Shown here: positions 1-5,415 of the stretch, piece after piece
Layout: each line of letters begins with the position of its first letter
Numbering within the stretch: position 1 is the stretch's first letter
From: Rhodocyclaceae bacterium
GTDB lineage: Bacteria > Pseudomonadota > Gammaproteobacteria > Burkholderiales > Rhodocyclaceae
Assembly (NCBI GenBank): GCA_027325905.1
Contig: DAIEEM010000147.1
Coordinates: 1-6,198 of the forward strand
Direction: 5' to 3'
DNA: 6,198 nucleotides
Made by a program: the position numbers and the translations under genes
The notes under the pieces: model-generated
What the model was told of the DNA's origin: nothing
What the model saw: only the letters and a program-made list of their open reading frames with translations
Database searches by the model: none

Positions 1-1625
1 ATCAGCTTGATGCAATTGCGCGGCGCCACTTCAATGCAGGCGCGGCAATAGATGCAGCGGTCGACGTCGATCTGGTAGCGCAGGTGGCACAGGTAGCAGC
101 GCTTCGCCTCTTCCTGCGCGGTGGCGACGTCCATGCCCGTCTCCACCTCGCAGGCGAGCGACTTGCCGCGCTTGGAGAGCGGCGCCGTCGGCATGTGCTG
201 GCGCGCGATGAAGTCGTAGGCGCGTTCGCGCAAGGGCTTGTCGACGGCCTCGATGCGCACCACCTGGCGGCGCCGTTCGCGGCCCATGAGCCAGGCGTCG
301 ACGCGCCGCGCGATCTTGCGGCCGTGGCCGACCGCCTGCACGGCGGTGGAGGCGCCGCTGACGTAATCGCCGGCGGCGAACAGCCCGTTCTGCGAGGTCA
401 TGCCGTTCTCGCCGAGGCGGGCGTTCTTCCAGCGGTCGAGTTCGACCGCAACGTCGCTGAAGCTGTGCACCGTCCGCTGGCCGATGGCGATGATGACGGT
501 GTCGCAGGGCTCGACTAACTCGGAACCCTCGATGGGCAGGGCGATACGGCGTCCGCCTTCGCGCCAGCCGCCGAGGCGGTTCTGGGCGAACTCGACGCCG
601 GCGACCTTGCCGGCGTCGTCGAGCACGAGTTTCATCGGCGAGCGCAGGCCCTTGATGCGCACGCCTTCGCGCTTGGCTTCGAAGATTTCCTCGTCGGTGA
701 TCGGGATGTATTCCTCGGCGGTGCGGATGTGGATCGTCACCTCCTCGCCGCCGAGCCGCACGGCGACGCGGGCGCAGTCGAGCGCGGTGAAGCCGGCGCC
801 GATGACGGCGACGCGCTTGCCGACGGTCTTCTTGACGCCGCGATGCATCTCGACCAGGAAATCCAGCCCGTTTTCGACGCCCTGCACGTCGGTCGGGTCG
901 CGTTTTTCCCATTCATCGCGCAGCGGCAGCGGCTGGGCTGCCATGCAGCCGGTGGCGAGCAGGACGGCGTCGTACTCGGCCTGCAGGCGCGATACCGGCA
1001 TCTGGCCGGGGCCGTTGCCGATTTCGACGCCGGTGCGCAGTTGCACGCCCAGGCGCAGGGCGTTGTGCAGCTCGGTTTCGAGGATGTTGCGCGGCAGGCG
1101 GAACTCCGGGATACCGTAGCGCAGCATGCCGCCGGGCCGCTCCTCGCGCTCGAAGATCACGACGTCGTGGCCGAACAGCGACAGGTCGTGGGCGGCGGCG
1201 ACGCCCGCCGGCCCGGCGCCGACGATGGCGATACGCTTGGCGGTCGGCGCGTAGAGCTTCTCGGTGATGCGGTGGCCGGCGTCCTTGAGGTCGGCGGCGA
1301 CGCGCTTCAGGTGGCAGATCGCCACCTCATCGCCGTTGCCCGGCCAGCCGTGGCGGCAGGAGTCCTCGCAGGTCCGCGAGCAGACGCGGCCGAGCACGCC
1401 CGGCAGTACGTTGGCCTCGCGGTTGATCTCGTAGGACTGGCCGTAGCGGCTCTCGACGATGCTGCGGATGTAGGAGGGAACATTCGTGCCGGCGGGACAG
1501 GCGTTCTGGCAGGGGACGTTCTGCTTGACCCAGCCGATGTCGCGAGGATCGTCGGAAACAAAAACGCTGCCATCGGCAGCGGGAGATGCAGCGGCCGCGC
1601 GCGGCCGAAACGGCAGATCGCCCAT
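1..1625 (-). CDS. GltD-like FAD/NAD(P)-binding oxidoreductase with N- and C-terminal Fe-S motifs (3' partial)
   Basis: Flavoprotein related to the small subunit of glutamate synthase, which moves electrons between NAD(P)H, FAD and iron-sulphur clusters; probably cytoplasmic. The 541 visible residues show, in order: an N-terminal Fe-S region (CQNACP at 39-44, then C82, C86, C90 and C104); a first dinucleotide fold, GAGPAG at 136-141, followed by the ERPGG and YGIPEFRLP motifs typical of the family; a second fold, GAGFTA at 276-281; the C-terminal FAD motif AAGDYVSG from 417; and a ferredoxin-like tail (C510, C513, C524, C527, C530, C538). The ATG at 1625 is the only ATG after the in-frame stop at 1698-1700 and has GGAG five bases upstream. 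The stop lies beyond the left edge. At over 541 residues it is longer than GltD (about 470) because of the tail. No GltB-type large subunit is visible. It could be the NADP-reducing subunit of a 2-oxoacid:ferredoxin oxidoreductase or a similar complex; the class is secure, the partner is not. Confidence 0.93.
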   Translation of the reverse strand, partial: MGDLPFRPRAAAASPAADGSVFVSDDPRDIGWVKQNVPCQNACPAGTNVPSYIRSIVESRYGQSYEINREANVLPGVLGRVCSRTCEDSCRHGWPGNGDEVAICHLKRVAADLKDAGHRITEKLYAPTAKRIAIVGAGPAGVAAAHDLSLFGHDVVIFEREERPGGMLRYGIPEFRLPRNILETELHNALRLGVQLRTGVEIGNGPGQMPVSRLQAEYDAVLLATGCMAAQPLPLRDEWEKRDPTDVQGVENGLDFLVEMHRGVKKTVGKRVAVIGAGFTALDCARVAVRLGGEEVTIHIRTAEEYIPITDEEIFEAKREGVRIKGLRSPMKLVLDDAGKVAGVEFAQNRLGGWREGGRRIALPIEGSELVEPCDTVIIAIGQRTVHSFSDVAVELDRWKNARLGENGMTSQNGLFAAGDYVSGASTAVQAVGHGRKIARRVDAWLMGRERRRQVVRIEAVDKPLRERAYDFIARQHMPTAPLSKRGKSLACEVETGMDVATAQEEAKRCYLCHLRYQIDVDRCIYCRACIEVAPRNCIKL

Positions 1626-1630
1626 AACTT

Positions 1631-1634
1631 CTCC
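1631..1634 (-). promoter_or_regulatory. Shine-Dalgarno of the GltD-like oxidoreductase
   Basis: GGAG on the minus strand, five bases before the ATG at 1625. Upstream of this ATG the frame offers no other ATG before the stop at 1698-1700, so this site fixes the start. A strong ribosome site after a 122-base gap suggests that the gene can be translated independently of exbD. Confidence 0.7.
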
Positions 1635-1747
1635 ACTCTGGCTGGCGACGCCTGGTGACGCCGCTCGATTTTGTCGTCGACGCTGGGGCGCCGACGCTTA
1701 ATGGCGCATCACCTTACTTGATGGGGCGATAAGTCAGTTGACCGAAA

Positions 1748-2170
1748 TCAAGGTTTGGCGGGATTTGCCGGGTCGGTGACGAAGGCGATCTTGACGATGC
1801 CGGCGCGCTGGGCGGCGGCCATGACTTCGGCCACGCGCTCGTAGCGGGTGGCCCGGTCGGCGCGCAGATGGAGTTCCGGGTCGGCGCCGCGCGCGGCTTC
1901 CAGGCGCGCCGGCAGCGCGTCGCCGTGGATCGGTTCGCCGTTCCAATAGACGATTCCGGCGGCGTCGAGCGCGACCTGGATGACTTGCGGCTTGTCGTCG
2001 ATCCGCGTCGCGTCGACCTTCGGCAGGTCGACAGGCACCGCCTGCTGGAACAGCGGCGCCGTGATGATGAAGATCACCAGCAGTACCAGCATCACGTCCA
2101 CCAGCGGCGTGGTGTTGATCTCGGCCATCGGCTGCTGCCCGCCGCTTTGTTCGAAGGAGCCGAAGGCCAT
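1748..2170 (-). CDS. exbD: ExbD, biopolymer transport protein (TonB motor subunit)
   Basis: Inner-membrane subunit of the ExbB-ExbD proton channel that energises TonB. The 140 residues match the usual family length (about 141). A short cytoplasmic N-terminus leads to the family signature INTTPLVDVMLVLLVIF at 18-34. Within this single membrane segment, D25 is the proton-pathway aspartate and falls at the same number as the essential Asp25 of E. coli ExbD. The periplasmic domain (about 42-140) has the expected conserved stretches, including VPVDLPK and LRAD near 100. The start at 2170 is preceded by GGGAGG with six bases of spacing. An ATG five bases further upstream is out of frame. It lies last in the tonB-exbB-exbD set and after the 81-base intergenic repeat. 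TolR is the close paralogue, but the adjacent tonB gene and the absence of tolA, tolB or pal favour ExbD. Confidence 0.95.
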   Translation of the reverse strand: MAFGSFEQSGGQQPMAEINTTPLVDVMLVLLVIFIITAPLFQQAVPVDLPKVDATRIDDKPQVIQVALDAAGIVYWNGEPIHGDALPARLEAARGADPELHLRADRATRYERVAEVMAAAQRAGIVKIAFVTDPANPAKP

Positions 2171-2176
2171 GTCATG

Positions 2177-2182
2177 CCTCCC
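2177..2182 (-). promoter_or_regulatory. Shine-Dalgarno of exbD
   Basis: GGGAGG on the minus strand, six bases before the exbD ATG. It is the strongest ribosome site in the window, which fits a gene that has lost tight coupling to its upstream partner because of the 81-base spacer. Confidence 0.65.
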
Positions 2183-2207
2183 TAGGGTCGCCCTGACCGC
2201 AGGAAAT

Positions 2208-2250
2208 CCCCGTGGGGGGCAGCGAGTTGATCTTGCGAGCGTAGGGGGCC
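2208..2250. repeat. Candidate dispersed intergenic repeat between exbB and exbD
   Basis: This stretch lies inside the 81-base gap between exbB and exbD. It contains the perfect palindrome CCCCGTGGGG (2208-2217), two direct copies of GCGAG (2222-2226 and 2235-2239), and a closing run of G on the plus strand (C on the minus). From memory, the layout, C-runs flanking a CGCTCGC-like core, resembles short repeats scattered between genes of beta-proteobacteria. I cannot confirm multiple copies from one window. If transcribed, the C/G runs could fold and reduce exbD expression relative to exbB, or protect the upstream message from 3' decay. Confidence 0.4.
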
Positions 2251-2251
2251 A

Positions 2252-2971
2252 TTAGTTTGCCGCCCGCTGGGCGGTTTCGATGCTATGGAGGTTGCCGCGG
2301 GTGCGCGCCCCGGTGGTCAGGTAGGCGTGCAAGTCGTGGGCAAAGCCGTCGAGCTGCGCCAGAACGATGCGGTTGCCGCGGGTGAAGGCGTTGTAGGCCA
2401 AGACGGCCGGAATGGCGACGAACAGGCCCGCTGCGGTCATGATCAGGGCCTCACCGACCGGCCCGGCGACCTTGTCGAGCACCACCTGGGTGGCGCCGGC
2501 AAGGCTCACCAACGCGTGATAGATGCCCCAGACCGTACCGAGCAGGCCGATGAAAGGAGCGGTCGAGCCCACTGAGGCCAGGAAGGTGAGGCCGTGCTCG
2601 ATGCCGGCCTGCGACTTGACGATCTGGCTGCGCAGCGCGCGCGTCACGGCTTCGCTGACGCTGACGCCGGCGCCGATGCCGCGGTTGGCGTCGTGCGCCT
2701 GCGCCGCATAGGCCCCCGCGAGCGCCAGTTGCGCGAAGATGCCGCTCCGGTCCGCCACCTTGAGCGCCGCGACGGCCTCAGGCAGCGAATTGGCCGACCA
2801 GAAGGCGGTGATGGCGGCATCGTGGCTGCGTCCGGCGCGCCAGTGTCCGGCTGCCTTGCCGGCGATCAGCGCCCAGGAACTGACCGACAGCAGCAGCAGC
2901 AGGATGGCGATCGCATGGGTGAGGAAGTCACCCTGCGACCAGAAGTGGGCGAGACCGACGGGGGTGTCCAT
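2252..2971 (-). CDS. exbB: ExbB, MotA/TolQ/ExbB-family proton channel protein
   Basis: Polytopic inner-membrane subunit of the TonB motor, 239 residues, close to the E. coli ExbB length (244). Three membrane segments are visible: about 17-37, about 128-155 and about 172-195. The C-terminal half carries the family hallmarks FLASVGSTAPFIGLLGTVWG (130-149) and VGEALIMTAAGLFVAIPAVL (172-191). E174 corresponds to the conserved glutamate of the third helix, with T146 and T179 as the pore threonines. A cytoplasmic loop lies between helices one and two (about 40-125). The ATG at 2971 follows the tonB stop by 9 bases, and AAGGAA overlaps that stop as the ribosome site, so the two are almost certainly co-transcribed. 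ExbB is preferred over TolQ because of the flanking tonB and exbD. The N-terminus lacks a long periplasmic extension. Confidence 0.95.
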   Translation of the reverse strand: MDTPVGLAHFWSQGDFLTHAIAILLLLLSVSSWALIAGKAAGHWRAGRSHDAAITAFWSANSLPEAVAALKVADRSGIFAQLALAGAYAAQAHDANRGIGAGVSVSEAVTRALRSQIVKSQAGIEHGLTFLASVGSTAPFIGLLGTVWGIYHALVSLAGATQVVLDKVAGPVGEALIMTAAGLFVAIPAVLAYNAFTRGNRIVLAQLDGFAHDLHAYLTTGARTRGNLHSIETAQRAAN

Positions 2972-2980
2972 GGGGGTTCC

Positions 2981-3619
2981 TTAATGTTCGAGACTGAAGA
3001 CGATGGGTACGCCGACCCATGATTCGACGGCTTCCTCGCCGCGCCTGGCGGGGACGAAGCGCCATTTGAGGACGGCGTCGCGGGCGGCGGCGTCGAGTCG
3101 CGGGAAGCTGCTGCCCTGCTTGATTTCCACTTCGAGCGCGCTGCCGTCGGCGCCGACCCGCACGCGCAGTTGCACCTTGCCTTCTTCGCCCTGGCGGCGC
3201 GAGAACATCGGATAGACGGGCTTCGGGTTGTGCAAGTAATCGGCGTCGACACGCGCTGCCGTCACGACCGGCGCCGGCACGGCGTCGACGCGCTGGGGCT
3301 GCGGCGGTTGCGGCGCGACGGCGAAGTTCGCCGGCGTCGGCGCTTCGGCGGCGGCGACCATGACCGGAGGAGGCGGCGTCTGCCGCGCCGTCTGCGGTCG
3401 CACCGGCAAAGGTTTCGGCGGCGTTTGCGGGGGCGTCGGCGGATCGGCCTGGATCAGGCGCACCACCAGGTCTTGCGTCGCCGCGCGCACTTCGGGATTT
3501 GCCGCCAGCCCGATGCAGGAGGCGATGATCGCGGCATGCACGCCGACCGCCAGGGCGTAGCGCCACAGCGTACTCGGCGCGAAGGGGTCGCGCCAGATAT
3601 CGCTTCCGGTCGCGCTCAT
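2981..3619 (-). CDS. tonB: TonB, energy transducer
   Basis: Links the ExbB-ExbD motor to outer-membrane receptors across the periplasm. The 212 residues comprise a short cytoplasmic N-terminus, one membrane anchor (about 21-40, with H28 inside it as in many TonB anchors), a Pro-rich linker (about 59-118, with PPTPPQTPPKP and TPPPP), and a TonB C-terminal domain (about 125-212). That domain carries PVYP at 134-137, GKVQLRVRVGADG, a LDAAARDAVLKWRF stretch and a closing VPIVFSLEH. The linker is shorter than in E. coli TonB (239 residues overall). An open frame extends upstream, but the ATG at 3619 is chosen because it overlaps the upstream TGA as ATGA, has AGGACAGG before it, and gives a normal anchor. 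The upstream extension is the neighbour gene read in another frame. The arrangement suggests a TonB dedicated to the local receptor. Confidence 0.95.
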   Translation of the reverse strand: MSATGSDIWRDPFAPSTLWRYALAVGVHAAIIASCIGLAANPEVRAATQDLVVRLIQADPPTPPQTPPKPLPVRPQTARQTPPPPVMVAAAEAPTPANFAVAPQPPQPQRVDAVPAPVVTAARVDADYLHNPKPVYPMFSRRQGEEGKVQLRVRVGADGSALEVEIKQGSSFPRLDAAARDAVLKWRFVPARRGEEAVESWVGVPIVFSLEH

Positions 3620-4119
3620 GGACGCCTGTCCTGAGGCTGCCCGTCGTTGGAATTGCGCGCCAGCCACTGCCGCAGCGCCGCGGGATCGACCGGCCCGCTG
3701 AAGGCGGCGAACCGGTGGTCGCTCTCGAACAGGTAGGTGCGCGGCATCTCGCCGCCCCAGTGCCGGTCGATTTCGTAGCGCAGGCGTTCCGGCGCAGCGC
3801 CGGCGAACACCCAGGTGTCGTGTGCGCCGAAGCCGACGGCGGCCAGCATGGCGGCGACGGCCTTGCCCTCGTCGGGGCCGTCGGTGTTGACGACGACGAG
3901 GTCGAGTTCCGGGTGTGCTTTCGCCAACGCCGCGAGTTGGCGCAGCGATGTCCTGCAATGCGGACAGTCGGTGCTCCAGAGCGTCAGGACGAAAGGCCGT
4001 TCCTGGCGCTCGGCGAGCAGCCGCGTCATGTCGCCCGCACCGAACGGCCGCAGTTCCGCGGCTTGCGCCCAAGCGCAGGCGAGCAGCAGCAGCCAGGCGG
4101 CGCGGCGGGCGATGTTCAT
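3616..4119 (-). CDS. Exported thioredoxin-fold protein with CPHC active site
   Basis: Small periplasmic thioredoxin-like protein of 167 residues. A signal peptide is clear: arginines at 5-6, a Leu-rich core at 9-15 and a likely cleavage after AQA near residue 20. The fold follows: LTLWSTDCPHCRTSL places the redox pair at C52 and C55, and GEMPRTYLF supplies the cis-proline loop expected opposite the active site. CPHC is also the DsbA dipeptide, but the short length and the WSTDCPHC context look more like TlpA/ResA-type reductants. The start at 4119 overlaps the propeller stop as ATGA, with AGGA about nine bases upstream; its own stop overlaps the tonB start the same way. Wedged between a CxCC protein and tonB, it probably keeps thiols of a periplasmic partner reduced or helps deliver a thiol-bound metal. 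That role is inference. Confidence 0.85.
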   Translation of the reverse strand: MNIARRAAWLLLLACAWAQAAELRPFGAGDMTRLLAERQERPFVLTLWSTDCPHCRTSLRQLAALAKAHPELDLVVVNTDGPDEGKAVAAMLAAVGFGAHDTWVFAGAAPERLRYEIDRHWGGEMPRTYLFESDHRFAAFSGPVDPAALRQWLARNSNDGQPQDRRP

Positions 4120-5387
4120 CGGCCGCGTTCCTGGTCCGCCGCGAGCGGTATCAGGCGATAGCCTTCGGCCTCGCTCGCCCACGACAGATACGCGGCGCCG
4201 TGCCAGGCGACGAGCTGCGGATGGTCCGATGCGGCGCCGGTACTGGCGACGGCGCGGGGCGCCGACCAGCGGCGGCCGCCGTCTGCCGAGTCGATCACGT
4301 CGATCACCGTCTTCTCCCCGTCGAAGGCCTTCCATGCCAGCAGCAGGCGCGGACCGACGGCCAGGATCGCCGGATGCGCGGCGCTCGCGTCGCCGATGCG
4401 TATTGCCGGACCGAGCGCATGGCCGTCGGGAGCCCAGGCGCGATAGAACAGTCCCGGTTCGCCGGCGAGTTGCGCGAACCAGACGCCATGGCGATTGCCG
4501 TCGGCGGCTACCGTCAGCGCGGGGCCGTTATGCGGGCAGGCGTTGATCTGCCAGTGCTCCTCCGTCGCGCGCGGCGGCTCTTCGGCGAGCGGCGCGACGC
4601 GGGCGAGCAGGTGATCGCGGCTGCCGTCGGCGAAGACGTGGCGCCACAAGGCCACGGGCCGGCCGTCGATGTCGCTGGCCAAGGCGATGCGGCAGCACTC
4701 GCAACTGTGCGGCGAGAAGCGCACGTTCGGCTTGAAGCTGGCGCCGCCGTCGTCCGAGATCGCATAGTAGAGCGCCGCGCCGCGATAGGTATTGCCGGAG
4801 CGCTTGGCCTGCTCGCCGTCGCGTTTGTCGATCCAGACCAGCGTGATGCGGCCGTCGGGGGCGACGTGCAGCGCCTGGAAACGATGCGTGATGGGATCCG
4901 GGTTGTCGTTGACCGTGAGCGGCGCCTCGAAGCTGCGGCCGCCGTCGAGCGAGCGGGCGAAACGGATATGCCCGGCGTAGGGCTGCGGGATCGGGGAAGT
5001 CCATGCAACGTAGACGCGATCCCTGTCGACGACCGCGATCTCGGGACGCAGTTCGCCGTCGGCGGCGACGGGTTCGGGCGCCGCCACGGCCACGGGAGCG
5101 GAAAACGTGGCGCCGCGGTCGACGGATTTGTCGACGACGAGGCGCCCCTCGGCGAGGCGCACCCGCCACAACGTACCGTCGGCGTCGAAAGCCACGCCGG
5201 CAGCCATCTGCGGGTGGGGGTGCATCTTCGATTCCATGCCCGCCGCGGCTGCGGCGGAAGGGACGAGCGCGGCAAAAATCGCAATGAGCAACGACGAACG
5301 GAGCAAGGCGGCACCCCAAGGCTGAGAGTCGGCGCATGGTAGCAGTCGGCGACATTCCGTCCCTGCGACATCTTGCCGCATTCCCAT
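4116..5387 (-). CDS. Secreted Asp-box beta-propeller (sialidase/BNR-like) with CxCC motif
   Basis: Exported beta-propeller protein of unknown function. Numbered from the ATG at 5387 it has 423 residues. A hydrophobic segment at about 31-48 ending in an Ala run looks like a signal peptide. Four Asp-boxes (S-x-D-x-G-x-x-F/W) are visible: SVDRGATF at 88, SLDGGRSF at 146, SDDGGASF at 211 and SADGGRRW at 367. I see no FRIP motif, so a true sialidase activity is doubtful. Unusual points are SCECCR (C229, C231, C232), CPHNGP from C284, and a Met/His-rich stretch just after the signal (M51 to M61). The start is uncertain: neither ATG at 5387 nor at 5381 has a good ribosome site, and both put a long tail before the signal. 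A TTG at 5306, with GGGG seven bases upstream, would give a normal signal peptide and 396 residues. The stop overlaps the next gene as ATGA. Confidence 0.85.
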   Translation of the reverse strand: MGMRQDVAGTECRRLLPCADSQPWGAALLRSSLLIAIFAALVPSAAAAAGMESKMHPHPQMAAGVAFDADGTLWRVRLAEGRLVVDKSVDRGATFSAPVAVAAPEPVAADGELRPEIAVVDRDRVYVAWTSPIPQPYAGHIRFARSLDGGRSFEAPLTVNDNPDPITHRFQALHVAPDGRITLVWIDKRDGEQAKRSGNTYRGAALYYAISDDGGASFKPNVRFSPHSCECCRIALASDIDGRPVALWRHVFADGSRDHLLARVAPLAEEPPRATEEHWQINACPHNGPALTVAADGNRHGVWFAQLAGEPGLFYRAWAPDGHALGPAIRIGDASAAHPAILAVGPRLLLAWKAFDGEKTVIDVIDSADGGRRWSAPRAVASTGAASDHPQLVAWHGAAYLSWASEAEGYRLIPLAADQERGR

Positions 5388-5415
5388 GGCCGGGGTGGTT
5401 CAGGCAACCGCCAAA

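Noticed and set aside
31..912. Minus-strand open frame of 293 codons in another frame of the oxidoreductase
   Set aside because: Extremely Arg-rich with no motifs; it is an out-of-frame reading of the real gene.
729..1658. Plus-strand open frame of 309 codons opposite the oxidoreductase
   Set aside because: Translation is rich in Ala, Gly, Asp and Val without any motif, and the opposite strand encodes clear FAD and Fe-S motifs throughout.
1733..1742. GTCAGTTGAC inverted repeat after exbD considered as a terminator
   Set aside because: Only a four-base stem with a two-base loop and no following T-run, so it is not a credible terminator.
3620..4072. Long N-terminal extension of TonB
   Set aside because: The extension is the thioredoxin gene read out of frame; the ATG at 3619 with an ATGA overlap gives a normal TonB.
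4120..4335. N-terminal extension of the thioredoxin-like protein
   Set aside because: It is Arg-rich, overlaps the propeller gene, and hides a clear signal peptide that begins at the ATG at 4119.
3915..5342. Plus-strand open frame of 475 codons opposite the propeller and thioredoxin genes
   Set aside because: It is antisense to two well-supported genes, has an Arg/Ala/Gly-rich low-complexity translation without recognisable domains, and is the expected shadow of high-GC codon use.
4116..5387. Assignment of the propeller as a true exo-alpha-sialidase
   Set aside because: Asp-boxes define only the fold; the FRIP motif is absent and the genomic setting is transport, so the enzymatic name was not used.
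5403..5415. GGTT-AACC inverted repeat just after the receptor stop considered as a terminator
   Set aside because: A four-base stem without a T-tract is too weak, so readthrough into the propeller gene is more likely.
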